64,000 nucleotides of DNA from Corynebacterium mustelae (lineage in GTDB: Bacteria; Actinomycetota; Actinomycetes; Mycobacteriales; Mycobacteriaceae): NCBI RefSeq assembly GCF_001020985.1, contig NZ_CP011542.1, positions 1,860,001 through 1,924,000 on the forward strand, read 5' to 3'. The notes under the pieces are model-generated. The model saw nothing but the letters and a program-made list of their open reading frames with translations. It did no database searches and was not told the DNA's origin. Below, in pieces: positions 44,725 to 54,558 of the stretch (positions within the stretch are counted from its first letter, which is position 1; each line of letters starts with the position of its first letter). Both the position numbers and the translations under genes were made by a program.

Positions 44725-45135
44725 ATGGTTGATTTTAAGTTCATTACAGATGATCAATGGCGCAAGCGTCTTACCGAGGAAGAATTTCGGGTGTTACGAC
44801 AAGCAGGTACCGAAGCTCCACATGTAGGCGAATATACGAATACCACCACTGAGGGAGTATATTCCTGCCGAGCGTGCGGTAGTGAGCTGTTCCGATCAAC
44901 TGAAAAATTCGATTCTCATTGCGGCTGGCCTTCCTTTTTCTCACCACTGGCAGGTGACGCAGTTATAGAGCGCGAAGATCGCTCCCACGGCATGATCCGC
45001 ACGGAAGTAATCTGCGCTACCTGCGAATCCCATTTAGGTCACGTATTTGCTGGTGAAGGTTACGATACTCCCACGGATTTACGCTATTGCATAAATTCCA
45101 TCTCCCTAACACTGGAAGAAAAGCCAGTTTCATAA
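44725..45135 (+). CDS. msrB: Peptide methionine (R)-S-oxide reductase
   Basis: Repair enzyme of 136 residues that reduces methionine-R-sulfoxide in proteins with thioredoxin. Structural zinc is held by two CxxC pairs: YSCRACGSELF (about residues 45-55) and VICATCESHLGHVF (about 93-106). The catalytic cysteine is in LRYCINSISL (about residue 120). GWPSFFSPL is also characteristic. Length is normal. It starts 25 bases after aftC and ends at a long hairpin terminator. Confidence 0.96.
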   Translation: MVDFKFITDDQWRKRLTEEEFRVLRQAGTEAPHVGEYTNTTTEGVYSCRACGSELFRSTEKFDSHCGWPSFFSPLAGDAVIEREDRSHGMIRTEVICATCESHLGHVFAGEGYDTPTDLRYCINSISLTLEEKPVS

Positions 45136-45162
45136 GTCCGCAACACTTACCGTAAATGCTGC

Positions 45163-45206
45163 ATATGGGGGTGGGCTCAGCTTTTTTGCTGAGCCCACCC
45201 CCATAT
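45163..45206. terminator. Long perfect bidirectional terminator between msrB and hemQ
   Basis: Arms of 19 bases (45163-45181 and 45188-45206) pair without mismatch around a loop of six T. The two genes converge here, and the hairpin nearly touches the hemQ stop. Confidence 0.85.
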
Positions 45207-45220
45207 CAGGATCTTTGGGT

Positions 45221-45925
45221 TTACGGCAGTACCCGAACCAGATCACCTACAGAAGAAACCCGCCGCCCAGTAAAGAATGGGATTTCTTCCCGAACGTGCA
45301 ACCGGGCATCGGTGTACCGCATTGCATGCATGAGATCGACGATCCGATGAAGTTCTGGCGCCTCGAATGCTAACAACCATTCATAATCTCCAAGCGCGAA
45401 AGCAGGCACCGTGTTTGCGCGAACATCTGGATAATCACGCGCTGCCATGCCGTGTTCCGCAAGAATTCGGCGCCGCTCCGCTGGGTCCATGACATACCAA
45501 TCATAGGAGCGTACGAACGGATACACGGTTATCCAGTCACCCGGAGCCTCGCCCATAATAAAGCTCGGTAAATGCGACTTATTGAACTCGCTAGGCCTGT
45601 GCAAACCATTTCCGATCCATGCGATTTCCACTAGCTGGCCAAGAACGGTGTCTCGTCGAAAAGCACTCAGCACATCCTGAAGGGAAGAAAACTCTTCAGC
45701 ATGCCACCAAACCATAAAATCCGCGTCTGCACGACAGCCGGTGAGGTCATAAATTCCTCGGAGTGTGACAGCACCAGATTCTTCAACCTTGCGGAAGAAC
45801 TCAGTCGCCTGCTTTGTTACCTCATCGCGTTCCGTTCCCAACGCCCCTGGAATTGCCCGAAACACCACCCATTGAGCGTATTGTTGCATGTTGTTGAGAG
45901 CTTCGAAGTTGAGTTTCTCAGCCAT
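45221..45925 (-). CDS. hemQ: Coproheme decarboxylase HemQ (ChdC)
   Basis: Last enzyme of the coproporphyrin-dependent heme pathway of Gram-positive bacteria, 234 residues, chlorite-dismutase fold. It oxidatively decarboxylates coproheme III to heme b. Visible family segments: [16 protein letters not shown] near the N-terminus, [20 protein letters not shown] (about 75-94), [12 protein letters not shown] (conserved Tyr), [32 protein letters not shown] with conserved His and Arg, and [23 protein letters not shown] 45925 has AAAGGA about 12 bases upstream; the 60 residues before it in the longer reading do not look like protein. No hemE or hemY follows here. Confidence 0.93.
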   Translation of the reverse strand: MAEKLNFEALNNMQQYAQWVVFRAIPGALGTERDEVTKQATEFFRKVEESGAVTLRGIYDLTGCRADADFMVWWHAEEFSSLQDVLSAFRRDTVLGQLVEIAWIGNGLHRPSEFNKSHLPSFIMGEAPGDWITVYPFVRSYDWYVMDPAERRRILAEHGMAARDYPDVRANTVPAFALGDYEWLLAFEAPELHRIVDLMHAMRYTDARLHVREEIPFFTGRRVSSVGDLVRVLP

Positions 45926-46362
45926 TATCAGCCAAGTCCTTTCTTGCAGGTCTACATCATGTTTTCGTCGGAAATACCTGCCACTCCCGACCATCCTGCG
46001 CGGTTTTCTGGTCGCAATTTCTAGGCCCACCTGTTGATCGGATGCATTAATTGTGCGTTTTTCTCTGTACCAAAACATCCGACGCGTTGCTAGCCACGGA
46101 AACAATGATATCCACCATAAGTTGCATATGTTAAATCCCGACGGACTACCCCCATACTACCCCTACAAAAAGATCACGCGCACACCAACGCCGCAACGCC
46201 CTTGAAAGCAGCCACCTGTTAGTGTGCGCCTTTTAGAGCAGCACAGCCGCAAATTCTAAGACAATTTTTTAAGGTTTACTGACGCGCCATGTTACGTCAT
46301 TGTGACGTACCGTTCGGCGTGGCGTCGCCGCCAGCTATCTATATTTCGCTAATTTTGCGTTT
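45926..46362. other. Divergent intergenic region hemQ / DUF3000 gene
   Basis: About 435 bases between two divergent genes. It should hold both promoters. The only structured element I see is the 17-base palindrome at 46293-46309. No RNA gene or convincing reading frame is present. Confidence 0.5.
46293..46309. promoter_or_regulatory. Perfect palindrome, candidate operator
   Basis: TACGTCA-TTG-TGACGTA, 7 bases each side, ends 53 bases before the GTG of the DUF3000 gene. Position and symmetry fit a dimeric regulator. The regulator is unknown. Confidence 0.5.
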
Positions 46363-46977
46363 GTGACTGACACCCCTGTATCCCCCACTCCGGTATCGAC
46401 AACACCTGCCTCCGAATCAGCGCCTGCGGATTTTTGCCGTGCAGTTGATTCAATGCATGAAGCTAAACTTCGAGACGAAATTACGTTGGGCACAATCCGG
46501 CCGCCGCAGCGGCTAGCACCGTTTAGTCACGCTATCGGTTTGGAAGTCACCCGTTCCGAGTCTTCAACTTTGGGGGACAACGAAGCAGAAGGTGACGCTT
46601 TCGGACGCCTCATCCTTCTACATGACCCACAGGCTGATGACGCCTGGGAAGGTTCCATGCGTCTAGTCGCATACATTCAGGCAGACATGGAACATGCTGT
46701 TGCATCGGATCCGCTGCTTCCAGAAGTTGCCTGGCAATGGCTCAACGAAGGATTAAACGACGGCGGTGCCGATTTCACCAACCTTGGGGGAACAGTGACA
46801 TCAACAACATCAGTTCGTTTCGGCGATATTGGCGGGCCGCCTAGCGCCTATCAGTTGGAAATGCGTGCTTCCTGGACTGCCAGCAATAACGAACTGGCGG
46901 CACACGTTGTCGCGTTTTCCAAAGTTCTCGCGAATGTCGCGGGATTACCCCCTGAAGGAATTACAGCAATTAGTTAG
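46363..46977 (+). CDS. DUF3000 domain protein
   Basis: Cytoplasmic acidic protein of 204 residues of the actinobacterial DUF3000 family (Rv2680 position, just before RNase D). Recognisable segments are FCRAVDSMHEAKLRDEITLGTIRPPQRLAPFSHAIGLEV (about 24-62), DDAWEGSMRLVAYIQADMEHAV, and GPPSAYQLEMRASWTASNNELAAHVVAFSKVLANVAGLPPEGI near the end. It has no signal or membrane segment. Function unknown. GTG at 46363 is the only reasonable start. The stop is 10 bases before the rnd start, so the two are one operon. Confidence 0.82.
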   Translation: MTDTPVSPTPVSTTPASESAPADFCRAVDSMHEAKLRDEITLGTIRPPQRLAPFSHAIGLEVTRSESSTLGDNEAEGDAFGRLILLHDPQADDAWEGSMRLVAYIQADMEHAVASDPLLPEVAWQWLNEGLNDGGADFTNLGGTVTSTTSVRFGDIGGPPSAYQLEMRASWTASNNELAAHVVAFSKVLANVAGLPPEGITAIS

Positions 46978-46987
46978 CGAGGCGTTA

Positions 46988-48199
46988 ATGCCTTCACCAC
47001 TGCTCTCACCACGAGACGGCACACCATCTGTTGCAAGCACAGCAGCCGAGATCCAAACAGCCGCTGGGGATCTCGCAGCCGGAAGTGGACGTTTTGCTGT
47101 AGACACAGAGCGAGCATCGGGTTATCGCTACGATGATAGGGCTTTTCTTATTCAAATCCGACGCGCAGGTTGCGGTACTCGCTTAATCGACCCCGAAGGC
47201 AATTCACAAGCAGTCATCTCACAATGCGCACCAGTGGTCAATAATAATGACTGGGTTATGCACGCAGCGGTATCCGATCTCCAGTGTTTGGCCGACCTTC
47301 ACATTTTTCCCGGAAGCTTGTTTGATACGGAAATGGCTGGACGGCTGCTGGGCTTTGAACGAGTCAACTTAGCGTCAATGGTTTCTCGTTTTCTCGGTTA
47401 CGAGCTGAAAAAAGAGCATGGTTTTCAAGATTGGTCGACTCGCCCATTGCCTGAGGCATGGCTGACATACGCAGCTCTTGATGTGGAATTATTGTTCGAA
47501 CTAGCCGATGCACAACATGAAAGCCTGCGCCAAGAAGGAAAACTAGGGTGGGCACAACAAGAATTTGACCACATAGTATCGACCTACGCTATTGCCACGT
47601 CAGCAACCCCTAAATGGCAGGATCTTAAAGGGCTAGCAGCGTTGAAAACCCCAAAACAGTTAGCGATCGCTCGGGCGTTGTGGGCACACCGAGAACAGAT
47701 TGCTCAAAAAAGTGATATTGCCCGGCACATAGTTCTTCCGGACAAGGCGTTGGTTGGTATTGCACAAGTAGGGCCCCATTCAGTTGAACGCTTCCGTGGA
47801 ATTCCAGCGGTACCCCGAAGATTTCACCGCCATGCCCACCGATGGGTGAACGTTGTTCGTCAAACGCTAAAATCGCCACGAGAATCTTGGCCTCAATCTG
47901 CAAAAGACCCCAACGATACTGGGACGATGGTTGCTTCACAATATTGGGCACATCAGTATCCAGAGGCACACACCACACTGCGCAGGATTCGTGAAGATCT
48001 CCAGCAGGTTGCACAAGAGGTAAATATCCCAATCGAAAATATTCTTCAGCCAGCCGCATTGAAGCAAGTCGTCTGGTGGCAACACCAAGAATCCATGATA
48101 ACCACCGAGGTCGACCTTGAATCAGCATTAGATCGACTTCAGGTACGCCCCTGGCAACGAGAATTGTGTCAAAGTGTCCTGTCAGAACACTTACTCTGA
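46988..48199 (+). CDS. rnd: Ribonuclease D-like 3'-5' exonuclease with HRDC domain
   Basis: Exonuclease of 403 residues. The DEDDy residues are seen in [16 protein letters not shown] (DxE, about 35-50), in [15 protein letters not shown] (about 90), and in [14 protein letters not shown] (Y-x3-D, about 160). An HRDC domain follows ([41 protein letters not shown], about 222-262), and then a second helical C-terminal domain. It trims the 3' ends of stable RNAs. ATG 46988 has GAGG five bases upstream. Its last 9 bases overlap the convergent dxs gene. Confidence 0.9.
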   Translation: MPSPLLSPRDGTPSVASTAAEIQTAAGDLAAGSGRFAVDTERASGYRYDDRAFLIQIRRAGCGTRLIDPEGNSQAVISQCAPVVNNNDWVMHAAVSDLQCLADLHIFPGSLFDTEMAGRLLGFERVNLASMVSRFLGYELKKEHGFQDWSTRPLPEAWLTYAALDVELLFELADAQHESLRQEGKLGWAQQEFDHIVSTYAIATSATPKWQDLKGLAALKTPKQLAIARALWAHREQIAQKSDIARHIVLPDKALVGIAQVGPHSVERFRGIPAVPRRFHRHAHRWVNVVRQTLKSPRESWPQSAKDPNDTGTMVASQYWAHQYPEAHTTLRRIREDLQQVAQEVNIPIENILQPAALKQVVWWQHQESMITTEVDLESALDRLQVRPWQRELCQSVLSEHLL

Positions 48200-50101
48200 T
48201 GGCTCAGATGGAAACAACTGGTCAACCCATTCACGCACTGCTGAAATACAACCAGCTTCATCCAATCCAACTTCTGCAAGAAGCTCGCTGCGTGACGCGT
48301 GTAGCGGGAAGATCTCCGGAAAAGCTAGGTGACGAACGGGAGTGTCAACGATTGAAGAAGAAAGTGCTTCAGAAATCAACGCCCCGATGCCACCATGGAT
48401 CACACCATCTTCAATGGTGACAACGAGATCATGTTCGGCAGCTAAGGCTACAATACTTGGTGCTACTGGAACAACCCACCGTGGGTCAACAACTGTAACG
48501 CTTAAGCCGTCAATTTCAAGAGCACGCGCAACCGCTAGCCCTTGCTGGCTCATGGCACCAATGGCAACAACTAGAACTGCTGGTGCTGATTCACCAAGTG
48601 GTGAGTCAGTGTAATGCAAAATCTCGACGCCATCGGAAAGGGTGTCGATAGCCGGAATGGTTGGCGGAAGCTCCCCTTTGGGGAATCGAACGACTGTTGG
48701 ACCGGTTATGGAAATAGCCTCGTGGAAAAGCGAAGCCAGACGATCCGCATCCCGTGGAGCTGCCACCTTGATTCCGGGGATAACGCTGGTTATGGCGAAA
48801 TCCCATACGCCGTTGTGGCTGGCGCCATCGGAGCCAGTCACTCCCGCACGATCAAGAACAACAGTAACCGGTTGTCCAAGTAAGGCCACATCCATGAGCA
48901 ATTGATCAAATGCCCGATTGAGAAAAGTTGCGTAAACTGCAACGACTGGGTGCAATCCGCCCAATGCCAGACCAGCCGCGGAAGTCAGCGCATGCTGCTC
49001 CGCGATGCCAACATCAAAGAATCGGTGCGGAAAGTGTTTTTGAAATTCCGACAATCCGGTAGGACCCGCCATCGCTGCGGTAATGGCGACGATGTCGTCA
49101 CGATTACGGCCTGCTTTAACCAACTCACGGCTAAAAACGCTAGTCCAATCAGGATTCGATAACTTAAGCGGCAACCCAGTTTCTGGGTTAATTTGCCCCG
49201 TGGAGTGCATTAACTCCTCAGTGTCGTTTTCGGCGGGTGCGTAGCCGCGACCTTTTTCAGTCACTACATGAACGATTATGGGACCGTCAAAGTCTCGTGC
49301 GTAGGACATAGCAGAGTCCAGAGCACGCTGGTGGTGTCCGTTGACTGGGCCAATGTACTTAATTCCAAGATCCGAAAACATTTCGGTTGGAATAACAGTC
49401 GATTTCACTCCTTCTTTGAAGGCATGCAGCGCCTCGAAGGTTCGTTCGCCAACCCATCCCAAGGATTTCAGCGTCGTTTTACCATGCTCCATGACTTTGT
49501 CGTAGCTGGTTCGCATCCGCAAGTTTGCAAGGTTTTCGGCTAAACCACCAATGGTTGGCGAGTAACTGCGTCCATTGTCGTTGACAACTACCACAACTTT
49601 CCGGTTTTTTGAGGCTGCGATGTTATTGAGCGCCTCCCAGCACATTCCACCAGTCAATGCGCCGTCACCGACAACCGCCACTACGGTACGGTCTGATTCG
49701 CCGTTGATCTCGAAAGCTTTCGCAAGTCCATCAGCATAGCTCAAAGCAGCCGAGGCGTGCGATGATTCCGTCCAATCGTGTTCGCTTTCGGAGCGACAGG
49801 TGTAACCACTTAGCCCACCTTTTTGGCGCAAGGTATCGAACTGCTGTGCACGTCCAGTGAAAATTTTATGGACATACGATTGGTGGCTAGTGTCGAAAAT
49901 TATCGGGTCGCGTGGCGAGTCAAAGATGCGATGGATTGCGATCGTCAACTCAACGACGCCAAGGTTCGGGCCAAGATGACCGCCAGTAGCGGAGACTTTT
50001 TCCACCAAGAAATCCCGCACCTCTTGTGCTAGCTGTTCTAGCATGTCAAACGGCAAGGCTTTGAGATCTGCGGGGGTTGAGATAGTTGAGAGAATGCCCA
50101 T
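48191..50101 (-). CDS. dxs: 1-deoxy-D-xylulose-5-phosphate synthase
   Basis: First enzyme of the MEP isoprenoid pathway, 636 residues, joining pyruvate and glyceraldehyde 3-phosphate with thiamine diphosphate. It begins with [26 protein letters not shown]. The TPP motif is [34 protein letters not shown] (GDG to N, about 145-180). The central [22 protein letters not shown] carries the catalytic Glu, and [26 protein letters not shown] follows. Length is normal. In mycobacteria dxs also lies next to the RNase D gene. The ribosome site before ATG 50101 is weak. Confidence 0.97.
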   Translation of the reverse strand: MGILSTISTPADLKALPFDMLEQLAQEVRDFLVEKVSATGGHLGPNLGVVELTIAIHRIFDSPRDPIIFDTSHQSYVHKIFTGRAQQFDTLRQKGGLSGYTCRSESEHDWTESSHASAALSYADGLAKAFEINGESDRTVVAVVGDGALTGGMCWEALNNIAASKNRKVVVVVNDNGRSYSPTIGGLAENLANLRMRTSYDKVMEHGKTTLKSLGWVGERTFEALHAFKEGVKSTVIPTEMFSDLGIKYIGPVNGHHQRALDSAMSYARDFDGPIIVHVVTEKGRGYAPAENDTEELMHSTGQINPETGLPLKLSNPDWTSVFSRELVKAGRNRDDIVAITAAMAGPTGLSEFQKHFPHRFFDVGIAEQHALTSAAGLALGGLHPVVAVYATFLNRAFDQLLMDVALLGQPVTVVLDRAGVTGSDGASHNGVWDFAITSVIPGIKVAAPRDADRLASLFHEAISITGPTVVRFPKGELPPTIPAIDTLSDGVEILHYTDSPLGESAPAVLVVAIGAMSQQGLAVARALEIDGLSVTVVDPRWVVPVAPSIVALAAEHDLVVTIEDGVIHGGIGALISEALSSSIVDTPVRHLAFPEIFPLHASRSELLAEVGLDEAGCISAVREWVDQLFPSEPSE

Positions 50102-50251
50102 AAGCAGTTTTAGAAGTACACCCTTCTCGATGCAAATAAATGGTGGTCAGACTTTCATATGCTTAGGCGGATGCGCCAAATGCAAGTGTTGTAACCATCT
50201 TACTCTGTTGTTGCCCTGTACTAAGAAAAATCTAGATCCATCTTTAGTTGT

Positions 50252-51487
50252 TTATGGGGCAAGGACGGCAATTGTTTCGCAATGGTGGGTCGCTGGAAAC
50301 GCATTGAGCATTGTAATCGTTTTTACACTGTAACCTTCCGCATCCCATATTTTTATATCCCGCGCAAAAGTTGCGGGGTCACATCCAATATGGACAACAC
50401 AGTAAGGCTTAGCTTTCGCAATTGCGGTGATCGCTGTAGCCGTCGCGCCGCTTCGGGGCGGGTCAAGCACCACTGCGGATGGTGTTGGTAGCTTTTCGAC
50501 GATTTTTTCGACTGCTGCCGTGTGAAAATGAACGTTGGAATCGAATGTTTGCCGCCCGACACGGGCAGCATATGGAGAAACTTCGACCGAATGAATTTCG
50601 GCCAATGGGCCAAAGGCGGTCTGAATGGCAGGAACGAAAGCTCCTACCCCACCATAGAGGTCCCATGCGATTCCAGCAGGTGGACACATAGAGGAAAGCG
50701 CGGAACTAATGATTTCACTATAAGCGGGTATGGCTTTAGTGTGTGCTTGCCAAAAAGCGGTAGCGGGAAGTCGGAATTTCGTGGTTCCAACCGTCTGTAC
50801 CACTTCGCCAGACCCCTCAATGTTCCTGGTTATCTTCTCGCTTCTTCGTCCCCTAGCTGCACGGCGGACCTCCACGATGTGGCGGTCTGATTCGTCGTCA
50901 AGCACGACAATAACCTCAGCTCCCGGACTAAATTTCCGAGCTCCTGGTCCGACAACACCATCGAGCAAACCGGGGACAGCCTGTGAACAGGGTTCATCAA
51001 CGATTACAGTATTGGAACGTAGTTTGCGGCTACCTGCGTTCCCATCCTTATCCACGCCGAGCCGCATCCGAGTGCGCCACTTTGTGGTCAATCCCAGTTT
51101 CGTTATGCCAACCGGTGGAATTTTCACCCCACTGGCGAGCCGGGTGAGTTGGTCGCGCACAATCGCAGCCTTGTATTCGTCCTCCGCCTCGGGGTCGATA
51201 GTTGCGAAATCGCAACAACCAGCCCCGTGCGCTGCTGCTGGGCATCTGCTATCCACCCGCAACGGTGACGGAGTCACGACTTCCTTGGCCATCGCTCGCG
51301 CGAATTTCTTCTTCACCTGGGTTATTTCGCATTGGAGAATATCCCCGATAAATGTACCCGGGACAAAAATAACAATGCCGGTTGCGACCCCAATTCCTTC
51401 ACCGCCGTGTGCCGCACGAGTGATTTCTATGGTTATTTCATCGCCAACATGCAGCTTCGCATCCCTATTTAGCAACTTTGCGCTCAT
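50252..51487 (-). CDS. TrmA/RlmD-type RNA (uracil-C5) methyltransferase with TRAM domain
   Basis: SAM-dependent RNA methyltransferase of 411 residues. An N-terminal TRAM domain (HVGDEITIEITRAAHGGEGIGVATGIVIFVPGTFIGD) is followed by a cysteine set that may bind an iron-sulfur cluster (CPAAAHGAGCCDF, plus EPCSQ later). The Rossmann part includes WDLYGGVGAFVPAI (SAM loop, about 275-288) and VVLDPPRSGA (about 342). The catalytic cysteine is in VVHIGCDPATFARDI (about 368). The C-terminal AFPATHHCETIAVL is typical. It modifies a uridine in tRNA or 23S rRNA; which one cannot be told. It lies upstream of dxs on the same strand. Confidence 0.9.
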   Translation of the reverse strand: MSAKLLNRDAKLHVGDEITIEITRAAHGGEGIGVATGIVIFVPGTFIGDILQCEITQVKKKFARAMAKEVVTPSPLRVDSRCPAAAHGAGCCDFATIDPEAEDEYKAAIVRDQLTRLASGVKIPPVGITKLGLTTKWRTRMRLGVDKDGNAGSRKLRSNTVIVDEPCSQAVPGLLDGVVGPGARKFSPGAEVIVVLDDESDRHIVEVRRAARGRRSEKITRNIEGSGEVVQTVGTTKFRLPATAFWQAHTKAIPAYSEIISSALSSMCPPAGIAWDLYGGVGAFVPAIQTAFGPLAEIHSVEVSPYAARVGRQTFDSNVHFHTAAVEKIVEKLPTPSAVVLDPPRSGATATAITAIAKAKPYCVVHIGCDPATFARDIKIWDAEGYSVKTITMLNAFPATHHCETIAVLAP

Positions 51488-51538
51488 GTAACTTTCTTAG
51501 TTTTACAACGACAGTGACGGTTCTTCGGCCGAATCGGA

Positions 51539-52375
51539 TTAGCTCTCCGATTGGGTATTTGCTTCTTGTTGCCGCCGGATCATTTCTTTCTGTACTTGTT
51601 CTGCAAGTGGCCCTGGAAGGGCTACAGGTAGCGATGAACCCGCCAAAATTGGTTCTTGTCCACGCAAAACGAAGGTGCGCGCTGTGATCTCGCGCCCAAG
51701 TTCCGCCATCTGATCGGCGTGTTCGACTGGGGCAGCCAGGGTCATTCGCAACATCCATCGCGGCCCATCAACACCGATGATTCGGACTACCCCACCAGCC
51801 CCAGGAGCCGAGCCGACGATCTCGCGCCCCCACGGACCGTATTCGATGCGCACTTCCAACCCATCGTTACGCATTCCTTCTGTTAGCTCTTTTACAGTCT
51901 CACGCCACTGCCCTGCTGTGCGGGGAGCAGCAAATGCCACTGGAGTACAGCGCCCGTACTCGGTGAGCACGTGGAGCATAGTCGGACCTTCTGGTCCCAT
52001 CTCTACCTGCACTTCGGAACCATGCGGCAGCGGGATCAACATGGAACCAAGGTTTAATACCCCATTGCTGAAGTCAGAAAAATCAAAATCTTCTATGGAA
52101 ACGGTGTCCCCATCAAATGGGCCGCGATCTCCGCCGATCGCGTCGTGAATTGGATCAGGTTCCGAGTCGGAGAACTCATCTGATTCTGATTGCTCCGTTG
52201 CCACGTCAATTTCGGGTTCTAGCGAAGCGCTGTCGTCGGTAATTAAGTCGGCTCCCGTACCACTGTCACTAATAGATTCAACAGCATCATCAGTTTGTGG
52301 TTGAGTGGTTACTTCCTCTTTTTCTACTACTGTTTTATCTTTGTCTTTTTTCTTGGAAAACGGCCATAGTGCCAT
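51539..52375 (-). CDS. DUF3710 domain protein
   Basis: Actinobacterial protein of 278 residues with a basic start (MALWPFSKKKDKDK) and an acidic, disordered region to about residue 85. The DUF3710 domain follows: GVLNLGSMLIPLPHGSEVQVEMG (about 108-130), RTAGQWRETVKELTEGMRNDGLEV, GPWGREIVGSAPG, and PRWMLRMTLAAPVE near the C-terminal third. No membrane segment or enzyme motif is visible. Function unknown. It lies between dut and the methyltransferase on the same strand, an order also known from other actinobacteria. Confidence 0.85.
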   Translation of the reverse strand: MALWPFSKKKDKDKTVVEKEEVTTQPQTDDAVESISDSGTGADLITDDSASLEPEIDVATEQSESDEFSDSEPDPIHDAIGGDRGPFDGDTVSIEDFDFSDFSNGVLNLGSMLIPLPHGSEVQVEMGPEGPTMLHVLTEYGRCTPVAFAAPRTAGQWRETVKELTEGMRNDGLEVRIEYGPWGREIVGSAPGAGGVVRIIGVDGPRWMLRMTLAAPVEHADQMAELGREITARTFVLRGQEPILAGSSLPVALPGPLAEQVQKEMIRRQQEANTQSES

Positions 52376-52565
52376 GTCTATTTCCCTTTCGTTTTACCAA
52401 TCTGTGCCTTCAGACGATCAAGATGCCTGCGATATAGTCCGCATCATTTTTGCGATGGCAATTTTTGTAACGAAACAACAACAAAAGGATAGCAGCTGAT
52501 TGGTACCAGCATGGCAATCGCTACGTGTCACTGTGATGTTTTGGCGCTCGTTGTAAGTCGGCAGA

Positions 52566-53063
52566 TCAATGCAACCCAGTCGATCCGTGACCGCCGGCCC
52601 CACGGACCGTCTCGGATAATTCCTCGACCTCTTCAAAGTCAAAAAGTTCAACCTTTTGTACTACTAGTTGAGCGATTCGCTCACCACGTTCGATCTCAAT
52701 CGGTATAAGCGGATCTAGATTGATCAGACAGATCTTTAGTTCTCCCCGATAGTCGGCGTCAATTGTACCGGGCGTGTTGACGATGCTGAGTCCTTCTTTT
52801 AAAGCTCGACCTGAGCGTGGGTGAATAAGTCCCACAGTCCCTAGCGGTAGAGCTATCGCAATCCCCGTAGGAACTAGTGTACGTTCGCCAGGGTCAATAG
52901 TGACTGATACTGCAGAATACAAATCGACTCCGGCGTCGCCTCGATGAGCACGGGTTGGAATCGGCAGTTCTGGATCTAACCGCCGAAGTTGCACCGTGGT
53001 TACCGATTCGTGAGGCTGAATTACCCGCGCAGTATTATCTGGCGTTTCTGCACCTATCTTCAA
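52566..53063 (-). CDS. dut: dUTP diphosphatase
   Basis: Trimeric dUTPase of about 165 residues that removes dUTP and supplies dUMP. Motif 1 is [12 protein letters not shown], motif 2 [22 protein letters not shown], motif 3 [19 protein letters not shown], motif 4 [12 protein letters not shown], and motif 5 [11 protein letters not shown] at the C-terminus; all are intact. The start is not certain. TTG 53063 is preferred because AAGGAG lies nine bases upstream, and the 14 residues before it ([12 protein letters not shown]) seem to be a read-through of that purine-rich site. GTG 53105 would give 179 residues. Confidence 0.93.
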   Translation of the reverse strand: MKIGAETPDNTARVIQPHESVTTVQLRRLDPELPIPTRAHRGDAGVDLYSAVSVTIDPGERTLVPTGIAIALPLGTVGLIHPRSGRALKEGLSIVNTPGTIDADYRGELKICLINLDPLIPIEIERGERIAQLVVQKVELFDFEEVEELSETVRGAGGHGSTGLH

Positions 53064-53105
53064 AACTTTCTTCTCCTTTTTGGATTCGGCTCGCTTCTCG
53101 GACAC

Positions 53106-53655
53106 AAATATAAGGATGCCGACGTCCTCAACGCTACTGCATTTTCCTCTAAGCCTCAGATTTTGAGTCGCTCTGCATCTTCCGGAATCCTCATTACCGC
53201 TAAGGTTTACCCCTACCTATGAGAGAAATCCTCGTACCGCGCTATTACAACTAAGCAATTGATCCCTGGTCAAGCTACATCGGGTAGTTAAACTCTAAAA
53301 TTGTGGTTTGGCCGTCAGATTCTAGCGCTGCAGGCACCTGCCGTGAAGCGAGAGCTGAATGACAAATATTTATCCGTGCATTCAGAACTGATACATCCGT
53401 TCGATGTTTGAACTTCGTATTTAAGGGAAAAGTTAACTGGTCTAAGAAGATCGGGCAGTAACAGGGTTTTATTGGTCATGAAAATTCCACAGGATCATGA
53501 TCCATATCGACTTTGCGCCAATTTTGTCATGCCAATGCCCAAGGCTACCGACGCAGCAACCTTGTACTGGTGTTGCCGCGTCTAATGGTGTGAATCTGCA
53601 ATCGTGTTCGGTGTGAGGATAGCTCCCAAAAATATGTGAAGTAGACTTATGTCTT
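53106..53655. other. Long divergent intergenic region dut / DUF3093 gene
   Basis: About 550 bases with no recognisable gene. Promoters for both flanking genes must lie here. Short open frames exist (for example to 53222) but have no start, ribosome site or family resemblance. No tRNA-like fold or strong hairpin was noticed. Confidence 0.5.
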
Positions 53656-54180
53656 GTGAGTGAAAATAAGGAAAAGCTACCGGCAAATCAACCACAAATT
53701 TTGTATTCGGAACGGCAATGGGTGCCGTGGTATTGGTGGCTTCTAGCAACCTTAATTGTGGCTTTGATTTCCGCGCAGCTTAGCTGGAACCGATCGGTCA
53801 TGTGGCTTTATATTCCTGCGGTTGTGCTGAGCCTACTCGCTGTTTGGGTATTGTTTTACATGTCCCATACGACTATACGTGTTGAACAAGACCCCGACGG
53901 TACCCGATGGTTGGTCACCGGCCAGGCAAATCTACCTGATTCTGTAGTTTCTCGCTCTTTAGCAGTGCCTGCTACCGCAAAGCGAAACGCTATGGGGCGG
54001 CAGTTAGATCCTGCGGCTTTTGTTGTTTCGCACGGTTGGGTACCAGAAATGGTTATGTTGGTGCTTGATGATCCCGAAGATCCCACACCATACTGGCTCA
54101 TTGCGACAAAAGCCCCTGAACAACTGCTCGCGGCTTTCCTCCCGGATCAGGCGGCAGCAGCAACAAAAAATCTCAAGTAA
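53656..54180 (+). CDS. DUF3093 membrane protein
   Basis: Small membrane protein of 174 residues. Two adjacent helices lie near the N-terminus (WYWWLLATLIVALISAQLSW and VMWLYIPAVVLSLLAVWVLFYM, about 22-68), preceded by LYSERQWVPWYWW, the DUF3093 opening. The rest is a soluble domain, facing the cytoplasm by charge, with TRWLVTGQANLPDSVVSRS, RNAMGRQLDPAAFVVSHGWV and DPTPYWLIATKAPEQL. Function is unknown. It has the same divergent relation to dut as in mycobacteria (Rv2698/Rv2697c). The start is GTG at 53656. Confidence 0.85.
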   Translation: MSENKEKLPANQPQILYSERQWVPWYWWLLATLIVALISAQLSWNRSVMWLYIPAVVLSLLAVWVLFYMSHTTIRVEQDPDGTRWLVTGQANLPDSVVSRSLAVPATAKRNAMGRQLDPAAFVVSHGWVPEMVMLVLDDPEDPTPYWLIATKAPEQLLAAFLPDQAAAATKNLK

Positions 54181-54184
54181 AACG

Positions 54185-54238
54185 AAACCGCGTGTTGAGC
54201 ATGAACACTTAACAAGATTTGTGCGCAACACGCGGTTT
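54185..54238. terminator. Bidirectional terminator between DUF3093 and DUF4193 genes
   Basis: Perfect 13-pair stem (54185-54197 with 54226-54238) around a 28-base loop, T-rich on both strands' far sides. It separates the two convergent genes. Confidence 0.75.
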
Positions 54239-54264
54239 TCAATATACGAGATTAGCTGTGAGAA

Positions 54265-54558
54265 TTAGGCACAATCCTTGCAGATGATTGACCCATCTTC
54301 TTCAGTGTGGTCGATCCGGCTATTGTTTTGCACCAGGTAGCAACTGGAGCAGGTAAACTCATTCGACCGACGTGGAATGACCGTGACATTGAGTTCTTCA
54401 CCGGTCAAATCAACACTTGGCAAATCGAATGGCTCTACAATTTCGCCGTCATCGTCGATGCCACTAGATACATTTTCCGCAGCCTTGAGCCCTTCAAGGG
54501 AATCGGTTTCAATGTCGTCCTCTGCGCGGCGCCGTGGCGCGTCGTAGTCGGTTGCCAT
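54265..54558 (-). CDS. DUF4193 zinc-ribbon-like protein
   Basis: Acidic protein of 97 residues of the actinobacterial DUF4193 family (Rv2699c position). It begins MATDYDAPRRRAEDD, has a highly acidic middle, and ends in a zinc-ribbon-like pair of CxxC motifs: TCSSCYLVQNNSR and ICKDCA. It resembles small regulators or RNA polymerase-associated ribbons, but no function is established that I know of. A 519-base upstream gap contains two CACGTG sites. Confidence 0.88.
   Translation of the reverse strand: MATDYDAPRRRAEDDIETDSLEGLKAAENVSSGIDDDGEIVEPFDLPSVDLTGEELNVTVIPRRSNEFTCSSCYLVQNNSRIDHTEEDGSIICKDCA

Noticed and set aside
45926..46105. Sixty-codon N-terminal extension of hemQ
   Set aside because: Residues are unlike the HemQ family and a proper ribosome site precedes ATG 45925.
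50730..51491. Plus-strand open frame of 253 codons opposite the TrmA-type gene
   Set aside because: The opposite strand encodes a complete methyltransferase with all motifs; the antisense reading has no domain pattern and ends exactly around that gene's start.
53106..53222. Open frame to 53222 in the dut/DUF3093 spacer
   Set aside because: Reads plausibly for about 35 codons but enters from antisense of dut and has no independent start or ribosome site.
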